A DNA stretch of 64,000 bases from Zygaena filipendulae. Lineage: Eukaryota; Arthropoda; Insecta; Lepidoptera; Zygaenidae. The DNA lies in the NCBI GenBank assembly GCA_907165275.2, contig OU015660.1, positions 3,102,501-3,166,500 of the forward strand, read 5' to 3'. Below, in pieces: positions 12,627 to 25,617 of this stretch. The stretch's first letter is position 1, and the number at the start of each line of letters is the position of its first letter. The translations under genes were made by a program, and so were the position numbers. The notes beneath the pieces are model-generated. The model saw only the letters and a program-made list of their open reading frames with translations. It had not been told where the DNA came from and did not search any database.

Positions 12627-12916
12627 CTATACAGTAGGACATGTAACTACTTCTCCTAGTTCATATTTTCTACTTATTTTCTCCATATGATTATCCGAAT
12701 GGTTATGAATGGGGTTAGTTATTTTTAAAACATTGTTTTTTGATGTGATCCTTGCTCTGCACCTTTTTCCATATTCCATGCACCTCCAGAACGTCCTTCC
12801 ACTACGCACACTGTCCGTAACAAATATGTAAGGTTCATAAATTAACTGTAGATGACCACTTTTTGTTTGAATAAAATGCAGTTCGCCCTTCACGTTGCCG
12901 CTTAATAATCCTACAA
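12627..12916 (-). CDS. mod(mdg4): mod(mdg4) alternative terminal exon 1 (FLYWCH)
   Basis: First FLYWCH tail downstream of the BTB head, about 21.9 kb away. The FLYWCH zinc finger runs from the HFIQTKSG segment through FWRC and a second Cys (KRCRAR) to the paired histidines in HNHSDNH, then a short tail ends at the stop at 12627. Two acceptors six bases apart (TTCAG|TT and TGTAG|GA) both fit the phase-1 end of the head, giving isoforms of 377 or 375 residues. Unlike the other four tails it is AT-rich, so its codon use resembles the surrounding DNA. FLYWCH domains give each isoform its own DNA or protein partners. Confidence 0.75.
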
Positions 12917-13234
12917 CTGAACAATTTTTTTTTATTAAATTCAAATTTTTCATGTTAACATATATCTTAATAGATCTGTTTATAAAATTTATAATATCGT
13001 AAGAAATAAAAAAATATATTTAGTATGATAAGCTTTAATTGTTATAACAAATTGAAATTTTTTAAATAACAAAAACAAATTAAAGTTCAAGAGTTCCGTT
13101 GTCGATCTCCAAAACTCATCATCAGACCATTTCGGAATATAAATACGCTTCCGATAATCTAGATTTTAATTCATTTTCACCAACTCAAGAAGAAACCACT
13201 ACCTATGTGGTTTAGTCATTGATTTACTACTTAG

Positions 13235-13712
13235 TATAATGCTTACTGCTCCACCTGCGTTAGCGTTAACGTTGATGTTAATGTCCAACTACGCGTTAAT
13301 TAAGGCATTAAAATGCGTGTTGGCTACATTTAGTTTGCAACGTGCCGTTAACCACAAAATGGAGGTCGAAGCTTCAAACAGCTGTTTTTTTGCAATGGAG
13401 ATAGAAGCAGCTGTAATTTTAGACCATTCCATTGTGGTATTTTTATTGTTCCCGGTAAAACAAAGTAAATACGGTCTTTCTCCGCACGTGCGCCACGCAG
13501 AATGATAAGGCGTTAATGTAGCCAACACAGCTTAGTGCGCTAAATTACGCGCTAAAACCCTTTGATGTGTCCAAAAAACCGGCGCCCGAGCTATCGCTTC
13601 GTCATTAGTAATGCCGTTAGTAAGTTAACCAGTTATAATGTTGGCCACATCTACGTAATGCCTCAATAATTAGTGCACTAATTTACGCGTTAACACGCAG
13701 GTGTAGCAGTAG
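13235..13712 (-). mobile_element. TIR element, family A (uninterrupted copy)
   Basis: Shares GGAATGGTCTAAAATTACAG, CGAGCTATCGCTT and the TAACGCGTAAATTAGTGC end with the copy at 58796-59690 in opposite orientation. Open frames on both strands here are transposon sequence, not genes. Confidence 0.65.
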
Positions 13713-13860
13713 CATAAGAAAAACAATAATTCGAAATTGAAAATTTTAAAATGTCATACTAGTATGACTATGTCATACTATTCTTTGTTGCCGAGCTCAT
13801 TCTTGGCTTCCCGGATTTTTTTCGAAATACCAATGAAACTTTTCATTAATGTGCTACAAT

Positions 13861-14169
13861 GGGCATGTTGACAAATTTTTTTTTTAGCCCGTCTTAGATA
13901 AATAAACGTATTTTTTTCTTTTTTTACATAATCAAAAAATAACGGCGATACATTGAGTTGAAATTTCGCGTGACGTCACTATCTGGACAGTTTGTATGGC
14001 GGTTTTCGCGGTTAATGACGTCACGACCCCCTCACCCTAAACTTTAATGCGCTGTATCTGTATATTTTAATTTAGTTGAAAAAACAAAAAATACGTGTCT
14101 ATTGTTTTTTTTTATTTTCTAACTGACGGACTAATAGAATTTAGATTTTCAAAAGCAGTCAACATCCCC
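13861..14169. mobile_element. MITE, GGGATGTTGACTA family
   Basis: Starts GGGCATGTTGAC and ends near GTCAACATCCC. Shares GTGACGTCACTATCTGGACA-type and CTAACTGACGGACTAAT sequences with copies at 38455-38780 and 52739-53062, and fragments at 5948-6150 and 29853-29962. Confidence 0.7.
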
Positions 14170-14200
14170 ATTCATTTTCCTATGTATGGAAAAAGTTTTG

Positions 14201-14543
14201 TTCGATTTGTAATATTTCTGATCTAGCTTAACTTGGCCCCATAGAGTATTTTGATCCTTATCGGAGACAGGATCGATTAAGCTAATAAAATATATTTTCA
14301 AAAATCGCCGATTTCTTGCTGACTGTACATTTTTTTCAAAATCTGTAAATGCCGATAGCAATAGCTCAAAAATTCGATTTGTAACATTTCTGATCTAGCT
14401 TAACTTGGCCCCATAGAGTATTTTGATCCTTATCGGAGACAGGATCGATTAAACTAATAAAATATATTTTCAAAAAACGCCGATTTCTTGCTGACTGTAC
14501 GTTTTTTTCAAAATCTGTAAATGCCGATAGCAATAGCTCAAAA
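14201..14543 (+). repeat. tandem duplication, period 172 bp
   Basis: TTCGATTTGTAATATTTCTG at 14201 recurs at 14373; two near-identical units ending ATAGCAATAGCTCAAAAA. Recent duplication in repeat-derived DNA. Confidence 0.8.
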
Positions 14544-16155
14544 AATAACGTATGGCCTCCTAAGACCATATTCGCGTGGCTTCAACCCAAGGTAGCTGCC
14601 CTTACTAACCGGTCTCAAATTTACACCTGTATAATTATACAAACATTCGAATTGATAACCTCCTCCTTTTTGAAGTCGGTAATAGTGTATAGCTATACTT
14701 CTTAAAAAATGGAATAAAAAAAACGAAAAAAGATTTTTTTTTTCAGCTTTCCTTAAAGGTAATGTACAGTTTGAGATTAAATTATATGCGCTGATAAAAA
14801 TACCACAGATTTTGTTCAACTAAGAACACTGGTCCCATACCTATAAACTCACCTTCAGAAGAAACAAAAGAACTGAGCTTTTAGGATATATAAACTTGGT
14901 TCGATGAACTGCAGAGAGTGCCTTCAGAAATATTATTACTGAAGTTTTCACGCCACCATATTAAAGAATACAGATTATAATAATTAATGAAGCGAGCGAC
15001 ACTCTCCGCCTCCCACAAATTTCATGCCTCCTCATACCTCCGCGAACATGACCTTGGTAAAGACCGAGGAAAGTATATCACAATATGTAGATTCTATGTA
15101 GATTTGTTATCTGTCAGCTGTCAGTGAATAATTGTCAAATACATGTGACAAGTGACAGTTACTGTCAGCTCGCTGTCAACATTACGATACGCACAACACG
15201 TGTACGTACAAGCCGGCCGCCTTTACTTGAGCCTTGTGTGAAATTACCTACTTGAATCAGTTTATTTGTATGTAGTGTCACCAGGCTAACCATAATAGCC
15301 AGTGCCAAGTTCATTTTATATGTGATAAATTAGCCTTAGCAGCAGCTCAAGAACCATGTTCTTTTCTAATGATCTCATTTGTAAAACTTGAAGATTACGT
15401 CATGTTAACAATACGTCATTTAACTGATTAGACTGCACTTTCATTTATTTATTTTAGTACTACACAACTCAGATTACATGTCCTACCTACCATTAGTAAC
15501 ACAGATATACACAGTCCTTGTAGTTTTCTATTTATTAAATTTAATCTGGGGGCACGGTAGTGCTACGCCAAGACAAGCATCTTTTCTCGAAGCGCTTCGT
15601 CGTTTTTTTGAACCCTTATAACTTGGGTTCGGATTATACCAGATAAACGAAATTCTCGGAACATGTTTTCAATAGCAGACTTATTCAACATATAAAGTTT
15701 TAATTGCATAGCTTTTATACTTTAGATTTTATTGATATCTAAAAAACCATGATTTCGTCACTGACTCACTGATGATTATCAAAATTCTTAAGGTATTTCC
15801 TATTGTCCTAGAAAGCTGAAATTTGGCATGTAAGCTAGTATTAGTACACAAACAACAAAAAAATTATAAAACTTGTAACTTTTATCCCAAAACCCCTTAA
15901 ACTAGGGGATGGAATTGTATGAGAATTCCGCAATTTTGACTTACAATAAGAAATGAAATCCCACCAAATACATTTTCACGTAAAATGATGCCAAGACAAG
16001 TCCATATGACGGGCACTCTCAAAAAAATATCAGATCTCATGTAGAGCCAAGCTTATAACTCTACACACCCTAACTCTACAATGCCTAACTTCTCAAACTC
16101 TACACCTTCGTCAGAATATGTGGCTTGGCCGTTTTGTTACTGCAAGAACTTTTGT

Positions 16156-16723
16156 ATCCCATCAAAAACAAACTTGTAAAAAAGTCCAAGTCTCGCAACT
16201 CACTTCTTCTACAGTAAAAAGTTGTGAGATCAATGTAATACCAAGTCGGTTAATTTATTCAGTGCCTACTTAAGGGTCCTTCTGTCTAAAGTTTCATGTT
16301 ATAAGCTAATCTAATAACATTTTATAGTGACCATATCAAATTTAAAAATCTTTTATGTTTTAAATAGATTGATTGGCTTGGCGATCACGTGAAAACACAA
16401 TAAATCTCACATGTAATACATAATTATGGTTCTAAACAATCTAATTTAATTATAATATGTATTACTTGTGAGATACATTGTGTTTTCACGTGATCGCCAA
16501 GCCAATCAATCTATTTAAAACATAAAAGGTTTTTAAATTTGATATGGTCACTATAAAATGTTATTAGATTAGCTTATAACATGATAACTTTAGACAGAAG
16601 GACCCTTAAGTAGGCACTGAATAAATTAACCGACTTGGTATTACATTGATCTCACAACTTTTTACTGTAGAAGAAGTGAGTTGCGAGACTTGGACTTTTT
16701 TACAAGTTTGTTTTTGATGGGAT
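16156..16723. mobile_element. 568-bp near-perfect palindromic element
   Basis: ATCCCATCAAAAACAAACTT at the left end is mirrored by AAGTTTGTTTTTGATGGGAT at the right. The two arms (about 265-270 bp) match almost base for base around a loop of roughly 25 nt near 16430-16455. No coding capacity. The high arm identity implies recent origin or conversion. Confidence 0.85.
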
Positions 16724-16972
16724 CTCATTTCTTTTTGTAAATGGTCTTCCTCCTTTGAGCAATTTAATCTACTTTAATAACTTGAAAGATTTTGGTACAA
16801 CTTTATAATATATATAAACACATGCCCCATTCTTGCTTTTTCATTCCGTTGACCATTGTACCTTTGAACATAATTATGTCTAGGTAACTATGTATCTACA
16901 CTTTATATCTAGGTAGGTAACTATAGCTACACTTATTATTATTATTTATTAATATCTGGGCAACGGCTTAAA

Positions 16973-17405
16973 TAGCTGTTCCCCGCGGTTTAACCCACGT
17001 TAATTTCGGAGATCCCACGGGTATTCTGAGATTAAAGTACTACCCTATGACCTTTCCTGTACCCTTGACAACGTGTAGTATGCAATAATTAATTCACCCG
17101 CGTTGATATCAGAGTTCGCGCGGGAATTCCAGAAATGAATCCTAGCTAGATCGATTTATGGCCCCCGAAATCCCCTGTATACAAAATTTCATGAAAATCG
17201 TTGGAGCATTCAGATTAGGGTAATTTTATCTCGGAATTCCCGAAGGATCTCCGAAATTAACGCTGGTGAAATCTCATGAAATTTTGCATGCACGTTGTCA
17301 GGGGTAAAGAAAACCTAGGGATATAGGGTACTAACTACTTTGCATCTCTGAATTCCCGCGGGATCTCCGAAATTAACGCGGGTGAAACCGCGGGGAACAG
17401 CTAGT
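16973..17405. mobile_element. head-to-head Helitron-like repeat copies
   Basis: A reverse copy starts TAGCTGTTCCCCGCGGTTTA and a forward copy ends GGTGAAACCGCGGGGAACAG followed by CTAGT, joined near 17110. Confidence 0.55.
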
Positions 17406-18879
17406 CTCATATATTTATATGGGATTACAAAGTTATTTGTGCAGTTGGTACATATAACTGCATATATAACTTTGTAATTCCATACATTTATATGGGATTA
17501 CAAAGTTATTTATGCAGTTAGTGTATCTAGAAAACTGGACCGAAATTGCTAAATATTTTAATTTTTCCTTGATTTATACAATAAACACTAATTGTATTCT
17601 AAATTTCAAACTTCTATGTCTGCCAGAAGTGCCTTAGAGTTTTGATGATCGGTCAGTGGATAGTACGGCCGTGCCGCTTTTGTTGCTCGACTTGGCGGGG
17701 GCACTGCCGTGCCCCCAGATAACAGAAAAGTAATCAACAGTGGATAAATTTTTCACCTTACGCTCATGTGAATTGAGCGAATGGCCAATGCACATATTCT
17801 GACAATGGTGTAGAGTTTGAGAAGTTAGGCCTTGTAGAGTTAGGGTGTGTAGAGTTATAAGCTCGACTCTACATGAGATCTGATAACTTTTTGACAGTGC
17901 CCATCATATGGACTCGTCTTGGTATCATTTTACATGAAAATGATTTTGGTGGGTTATCTATTTCAAGCATTCCCAACACTAGGAGAGAGCATGCCTGAAG
18001 TGTGTGGCGCTGTAGGTAAGGCTTCCTAAACATGGCAGTGAAAGAGTTAAGAAGCATATACAAATAAATACAACATACAAATGCAAAATGATTCTTTTTC
18101 TCATTAATTGGTACTTCTTTAAAAAATAAATCAACATCATCAAAAAAAATTTTTCACATAAATAATAACTGCAATAGTAATTGATACTAATAGTTATCTA
18201 TGCATATAAAAAAATTGGAGTGTCTGTTTGTAATTCCAAATAAACAGTTTTTCACTAAATGCATATGAAAGTAATAAGTATGACAGTACCTACTTTCATA
18301 AAAAAATCATTTTTTTTTAATTTTTGGCTGTCTGACTGTTTGTTCTAGCTAATCTCTGAAATGGCTGGACCAATTTTAACAGGACTTTCACTGGCAGATA
18401 GCTGATGTTATAAGCAGTAACTTAGGCTACTATTATTTTAGAAAAAAATAGCTCCTGCAGGAATCCCAAAACTCACACGGGTGAAACTGTGGAGCACAGC
18501 CAGTTACAAATAAATTTGAAAGTTTGGATGGATGGATGGTATTTTTGGAACCCCAGAATAATCCTTAATATTATAAATGTGAATGTGAGTTTATTTGTAT
18601 GTTTGTTTGTTACACTTTCACGCCTTATTGACTCAACAGATCACTATGAACATTAGGCTTCACTTTCAGGGAAGAACAGAGAAGGATATATTAAGGTACT
18701 TTTTACTATATTATTATTTTAAACTTTTAAATTTGACCAAAGATCTTAACCAAACTTATATGTTGATAAGTGATTTTGTTGTTCTCATCAAAATCATCAG
18801 TATTCCAAACATCATACACCTTTTTTTTTAATTTTTCCACTGTCTCAAATTTTCACTGCATGTTTTAAACACGTGCAAT

Positions 18880-19460
18880 GTTTTAGATAGAAGGCTAAAC
18901 TGGAAAGCTCACATAAACACCAAACGAGAAGAGCTGAAACTGCACTACCAAAGTATGTACTGGCTCACTGGACGCTCATCTAAGCTGTCACTAAATAATA
19001 AACTCCTCATTTACAAATCAGTATTGAAGCCCATCTGGACCAACAGTATACAACTGTGGGGTACTGCTAGTACATCCAACATAGAAATATTGCAGCGCTT
19101 CCAAAATAAAATATTACGCAACATTTGTAACACCCCTGGTTTACTAGGACCAGTGAAATACATGAATATCTCGAAATGTCTACCATTAGAGAAGAAATTG
19201 AATGTCACCTCAACAGCTACAAATGTCAACTCTCTCAACATAAAAATTTTCTGGCTCAACAACTGCTGGACACATCGGGCGATGTGACACATTTGAAAAG
19301 ACCCAACCTTCTAAGATTTTAGTTGGTCTGGGGTTGGTCTTGAAGGATGTCTGTTGTCAATGGACAGGGACTCCACATGTCACTTGCTTTGTAACACATC
19401 TGATAAAGGCTTGATGGCTGATGGCAGATATATAAATTGAAAAAAAAAATGTTTTAAACA
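18880..19460 (+). pseudogene. 5'-truncated Jockey-type LINE reverse-transcriptase remnant
   Basis: Translation gives the C-terminal region of a Jockey-clade ORF2: LDRRLNWKAHIN, MYWLTGRSSKLS, NKLLIYKSVLKPIW, IQLWGTAS, EILQRFQNKILR. A frameshift near 19180 shifts the continuation (TIREEIECHLNSY ... LLDTSGD) into the next frame. The element ends in a short poly(A) run at about 19441-19450. It is an inactive fragment. Confidence 0.8.
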
Positions 19461-22397
19461 CAAAATGAGACACCCTAGGCTTGACATGATGCTCAATACT
19501 TAAGTTGAAGTAAGCGAAATAGTTATGCTTTTTTTACGAATTCTGTTATGGGTTTTCGCTATTCCTCAAAGGTATATTCCTCGCAAATATAACAATATGC
19601 ACCTGAATCTGTCAAGCAACATCTTAATGGTCTCGCCACAGCGCAACAACAATGAAATTGTAAAGTGACAAAATTTTAAAATTGTGGGTAGTTGTTAAAT
19701 TAAAGCTGATACAACTTTTAAAAACAATATCTGAACAAACTTTAATGCACCAAAAAAAAGTAAAAAAAAAATTCTAGGTACCTATTTATGTGCCTATTAT
19801 CTATGTAACAAGTTTCTACTTATTTTTTACATTTTGTACCTAGCTAAAAGGTGCTTAATTACCTGACAGTTCAATGAACAATATTTTTTTTAAAATCTTC
19901 ATTGTTATCTTACTAGGTAGGCACTAGTCTGTTCTTCTTCTGCTTTTTCCATTACAGCATCTATCGCGACTAATCACATTTAATTTTGCCAATGACAATG
20001 TTTTACTAATTAAAGTAACTAATTATGTCAAAATGGCAATGACAACGTTAGATTGTTGCTCAAAATAAAAAAAGCCCGCAAGTTTGCTCATGTGATATTT
20101 AGAAATAGACTATGGCCTCTATTTTTTCTGCGATCCATTTGTATCGGGATGAATTTAAAATTGTATTTATAATTGTATTTTGCTGTCTTTCTAGGTACAA
20201 ATATTTCTGGTTTGTGGTCTCAACCTACAATACACTTTAATTTAAGTAAAAATTGTAATGACTATGATCTGTTGTCATATTATGTGTATTTAAATAAATA
20301 AATACGAAAGTAATTTAAAATACCTATTACATAGGTACTGTAGTTTTAGAATCATGTGAAATTTATTGCTAGGCTTTAGATTAACCCAGATGAGCTATGG
20401 ATGATTTTTTTGTAAAGTGTGGTACAATTTTATTTTATAGAAAAAACATTGTGATTATTTAGAAATGAAAAATAAAAAGTGTAGTCTGCCTTATTAAAGA
20501 TGGAAAGTAACCTGCAAGTCTATGTTCATACTGCTGACTACAACAGCAAAAAAAGTTCATTTTGTGGTGAATTGGAATACAAGTATTTTATATGAATGAT
20601 TTATGAAAATAAAATACTGTTTATGTAATAATCTCAAAAATTAATTATGTCTAGACTTCTAGATATTCATATATCAGACAGGAGGACTGCCTATTCCTCT
20701 TTCCTTTTTTTTCAACCTGGATTAATCTGAAGTCCTAGCAAATATATTATTTTTATAGTGAAACACATGGCAACTGGCAGGTGGCACACTTGCTTTTATA
20801 TTTTTGTTTGATAGATTTGGATTGATAGTTTGGGTTGTCAATAGGGTGAGTTGAAAATATATAATATCTGTGCCCCACAGTTTCACCCACGTGAGTTTCA
20901 AATTTCAGCCCCAAAATTCAGTCTCAAAATGCATAAAAAATGCAAATGTTTTGACATAATTTTTTTCATGAATCAACAATAAGTAACTGATCCAAGTATA
21001 AATTCTTTAAACAATTTTACTTACAGTAGGTACCTACAGCTCAAATGGAAGCTGTAATGATATCAATATCATATTGCAAACAAAACAAACAGGCTGAATA
21101 AATTGTATACCTGATATTGTTTATGCAAAGGAAGTCACAATTGGAACACTATAGCATCTTTCGGGTATAGTGTTTTTAGGTTATGTTTACAAGCTGCAAG
21201 ATTTTGAGCGAAAAATTAATTTATTATGAAAAATTCATGTATCGAAATCCACAAAATTGGTTAATAGGTCAATGGTTAAAAGATTTAATAAAAAAATCAT
21301 ACGTGTTATGGTACCTGAAACCTTTATGATGACGAGGATGAACGACTGGTAAAGACCTGGCCAGGCCAGCAAGATATTCTTCAAGTTCCGCTGCCGTTCA
21401 CACACTTTCTATATCACATCAAAACACATATTTCACCAAACAAATCGCTCTATAAACTTCATGTTATCAATTACACTTTCTAGTTCTGGTAATCACAATA
21501 CAGCACAAACTGACGTCGTAGACGTAAACCAACGTAAGGTACAAACGAAGGAAACAAAACATGGGTTTCGGAAGCACAATAATAGCACTAGTACTCCGAT
21601 AATTATAAATATAATTACGCAAGTTTGTGAAATAAATATATCCAGCGTCCAATTTTACACGATTCATAATACAATAACGCTTCAAATAGTAAACAACAAT
21701 CCAATTGTAATCAACTTCAACCATAGACCCACGGCGTTCAGTAACCACAAATAACGGAACTCTGTTCCGTTTTACGCAGCAACAGTTTTAAAGTTCCATT
21801 ATACGCAATGTTAGTAAAAGTAAGATAATACTTTACTTATTTATTTACTAATTTTATATTTCCTCGATTACCATAGCGTAAACTACCATTAATTTTAGTG
21901 TTTTAAGTAATTTTTATCTATTAAATGTATATTTTTCTCATTGCACGCTATGTTATAGAAAGTAGACATCAAAGAGTTTAATAACCATATTATAATAGAA
22001 ATGTTCCATATTATCCAAAATCTGCTAAGTCAGCCTAGTGGCGTAAGCTATTTAATCTATGTAAAAAAATAATTTTATCCATTTAATATACCTGTTTCGG
22101 TGCATTTGCCTATTCCATACGCATGAGAAAGCTTGTTTCACAAGTTCTTCATACGCCTATTCGGATCTCGTAGCTTTCGTATAGTCAATAAATAAAAAGG
22201 TCCTACCTACACTATCTATTGAACGTGATTATGTAATATTCAGCGTTATTGCAATGTATTATTATTTCCACGTACCAAACTACCTTTATTTATTTATTTA
22301 TTTAAAAAAAAATTTTACCTTTAAGAAAAGTCTTATTTTTATTCAGGTATTTTCTATGGTTTTACGTTTAGTTTACACCTTGTTTGTTTTTCGGTTT
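19461..22397. other. non-coding, repeat-poor stretch
   Basis: AT-rich, no supportable gene. Two antiparallel open frames at 21461-21754 have no recognised motif. A partial Helitron-like end (CCCCACAGTTTCACCCACGT) lies near 20872-20895. Confidence 0.4.
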
Positions 22398-23430
22398 GAT
22401 ATGGTTCATGTATGATTTTTTTCCAGTCTAGTTTAAAGATTATATGGCATACTTAAACAAAACAAGAACAAGAAAAAAGGTATACGCATAAATCAATTAA
22501 ATAGAGCTTTTCTAAACTCTTATTTTTGACCTTGCCGCCAAAACGTTGAATGACATCACTAGATAAAAGTTACCTACACCATTACTCTTTTTTCAATTCC
22601 AATTTGTTGTTTTTAATGACTCCACCGTTTTGACGATGATTCTGCCAATGTCACAGTTTGAAAAGCCACGGCATAGAATTGATTTGATCAACCGGTACCA
22701 ACCTTAAGCGATAGCTGATGTATATTTTTTTTGTCCTGCACGTGAAATTCTGTAATGAGCATATAACCACACAGTAAGCTATTAGGCGGTTAGAAAGCTA
22801 CAACATTTATAGAGAAGTACTTGAATAAAATAAAAATACTTAAAGTTTTAATTAATCTGTGATGGACATGTCACTGTCGTTTTGACAGCGTCATGTGAAA
22901 CTGACAGCTAAGTAACTTCAATTTACAAAAGCGAAATTATGTATGGTTGAACTGTCGACTTCCTTACGTTTCAGTAAAGAATCGAAATGCATAATAATAC
23001 CAATAACCTTCAGGGAAAGTAAAATATGTGTTGGCTGTATGTACTTAGTTTCTTTGGCCTTTCCTAAAAGGGGTAAATTTTTCCTAAAAAAACTAAAAGT
23101 GACGTCATAGGTTAGGGCTGTGGATGGTGTTTCGTTGCAACGTTCCGTTTCACTGAATTAAAAGTTGTATATTTTGGAAAATATTTATGCTTTTCTCGGG
23201 CCCACTTATGCTCTTCTCGGGACCTATTTTTTAAATATTGACCCAATTTCTTATTATTTATTTATTTATTTATTTATTCAACCAAAACTACAATCATTGT
23301 ATAATATATCCTAATGCGATTGCGGTTACAGCTAGATATACAGACATGAAACAGACAATTTATTATACGCCTCACACCCCAATCGGCACCTCCATAACAT
23401 ATAATATAAATTTCATGCTAGTACCCTATA
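22398..23430. mobile_element. diverged inverted copy of the 3193-3829 TIR element
   Basis: Ends TTTCATGCTAGTACCCTATA; shares GGTGTTTCGTTGCAACGTTC and TTGACAGCGTCATGTGA-like blocks with the copy at 3193-3829 in reverse. Contains a (TTTA)n microsatellite at about 23255-23278. Confidence 0.6.
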
Positions 23431-23472
23431 ACGTTACGTATACCTAAGTTAAGTATTAAATATTTAAGTATT

Positions 23473-23800
23473 AGCTGTGCCCCACGGTTTCACCCGCATG
23501 AAAGGTTTTTATACAACAACTTTTTTTCCCGACATTCGATTTTAATAAAACAAAGCCTATATGTAGCTCCAGGCTGAGCTTAATCTACCTGTGAAAACCG
23601 CATGACAATCGGTTCAGTAGATGCGGAGATTATCGCGAACAGACACACAGACAGACAGACAGAAAAGAATTTTAAAAACTTTTTTTGGGCTTGGTTACTC
23701 TTCTTTTATCACCCCTCTCAATTTTAGGCAAAAATATTCAATGTACAGGATCGCGGATTCTACTCTTTTATTAATTAGTATAGATAGATAAGATGGATAG
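23473..23800 (-). mobile_element. retroposon-type repeat with GACAGACAGACAGA box
   Basis: AGCTGTGCCCCACGGTTTCA to about ATTAGTATAGATAG; closely related to the copy inside esterase intron 4 (42831-43140), sharing AATATTCAATGTACAG. Confidence 0.55.
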
Positions 23801-25368
23801 ATGTTTATATGGTTTTTAATTTATATACATTATTATGTGAATAATGTTTGTATTCGGAACAAGACCAGTATGCTCGTATTTATACACCGAATAAGTACCT
23901 AAATATATTCAAGGTTTCTGTACTACACTTTACCAATTTAAATCTAGTCTAGGTCCCTACTTCACATGGTGTAATTTTTAAACCTTCAAGTTTCCCGTAC
24001 CCCAGAGCTAGATGGCGTTGTGACCCGTGCGTAGCGTTGTTGGCACTCGGAGCAGTGCTCGGAACTTGATACAGGATAGGCTCCTGTACCTTAGGTACTG
24101 TTGTGGTCAATCTGGTCCTTAAGGTACGGGCCGCGCGGTACGGCACGGCGTACTTAGGTGAACTAAAGTACCTATTTTGAAACATGGATTATGTTCGGAC
24201 TAGTATAAAAATAACATACTCACTATCAGATAACCTACAGATCTGGGACCTAATTCTCGCCTCCTTCGAAAAAATCTCGAACTCGAGTTTGCTGTTCGAT
24301 CCCTATGTCGACCGCAAAATCTTGATACTCGAACCTGTTTCTTCGTATCTCCTATTCTCAACACAAATCGAACTAGACTTCGAGTTTATAGTGTAAAATG
24401 ATGCCAGTAAAAGCTTATTCGAAAGCCGTATCCATTCCATTCTACACGATTCAACGTAAAACGGCAGCAGCTTTTTATAGTTTTTAAATAATGTGCATCG
24501 TTTTATATTAAGAACTAATTTTTATAATATATTTGTACCAAAAAAAAAAATGTTCTAACTTTTATTACTTTTACATCATCACTTTAATTTTGTTTAAATT
24601 AGTTTGCGTAGTACGGATCGTGAAGCATAATATTTGTTTTTGTTTTTATCCTTTTTTGGGGGAGGCAAAGGTATCGTAGTTCATACAGCCTGAATTGGCT
24701 GTATAGACTACGATTCTTTTGTTTTTTTCTGAAGTTATATTTACATCCAATTGCGTTGCTGAGATGCATTTCAATGCTTAATCGGAACTTTAAGCTATGA
24801 AGCTGCAGTTAATTACCACCATAGCACTTAATACAGAGTATATAGTACATAATAAACTTCTAAAACTGTAACATATGACTTGGCTGTATGGCTCAACATC
24901 GCTTGCCTGTCCCAGATGGGGCGCAGATAAAAAACAACAACAACTTCTGAAACTGTCACGCACGACACCGCTATTGGACATTTATGAAGATACGAATTCG
25001 AAATTCAGGTCTCGACCGCTTCCGACCAGTCGAAGCAGTTCGAACGGCTTTCATTCGAGAAATTTCGAAGTCGACATGTCGAGAATAGCTCAACTTGACT
25101 TCATCTCAATTTAATGTTCGAATTCGAATTTTATCTCGAGTTCGAGTCTACTTCGAATGTGTGAGAATTGCCTCCCTGTTCCAGTATTTTCGCATTAGTA
25201 AAGACGGCCGGCTTGTTCGTAGTACCTATACGTGTAGTCCGTGTGTGGCGTGTGCGTAAATGAACGTATATTGGGCATTTACTTAAAAATGTTCGTTAAA
25301 ACCCATCTCTATGCCCATCCATTGTGATTTGCCTATGTAACTTAAAAAGAATACCTATGGTTTTATCT

Positions 25369-25552
25369 ATACTAATATTATAAAGACGAAAGATTAGATT
25401 TTTTGTTTGTTTGTTTGTTACGATTTAACTCTAAAACTACTGGACCGATTTCAAAACTTTTTTCACCATTAGAATGCTACATTATCCCTGAGTAAGATAA
25501 GCAATAAGGAATTCTCGCGGGTACTGCAAATTACCGCCGGGAACAGATAGTA
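25369..25552 (+). mobile_element. Helitron-like dispersed repeat
   Basis: CTATACTAATATTATAAAGA to the GGGAACAGATAGTA end; a (TTTG)n run follows the left border. Confidence 0.6.
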
Positions 25553-25617
25553 GAAAATAAAATTACAGAAAATATCATACAATCAAAAAATCATACATAC
25601 AATACAACGTGTAGATT

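Larger units (their letters stand above)
15544..17960. mobile_element. composite inverted-repeat element with nested insertions
   Basis: GGGGGCACGG ends face each other at 15546 and 17718. The sequence TAACTCTACACACCCTAA and CTCAAACTCTACACC at 16050-16110 recur inverted at 17800-17880. The palindrome at 16156-16723 and a Helitron-like repeat pair at 16973-17405 are inserted inside. A second copy of the family starts at 31735. Confidence 0.6.

Noticed and set aside
13239..13528. Antiparallel genes of 79 and 88 residues
   Set aside because: Same sequence recurs at 59441-59626 within a dispersed TIR element; translations are low-information.
18955..19292. Intact reverse transcriptase gene
   Set aside because: Only the C-terminal part is present and it is frameshifted; a dead LINE fragment.
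21467..21754. Small gene on either strand near 21.5 kb
   Set aside because: Open on both strands but no motif, signal peptide or splice partner could be found; left unannotated.
24875..25114. 79-residue plus-strand frame beginning MTWLYGST
   Set aside because: Resembles a repeat-derived LINE scrap (CCCAGATGGGGCGCAGAT region) running into low-complexity TTCGA-rich DNA.
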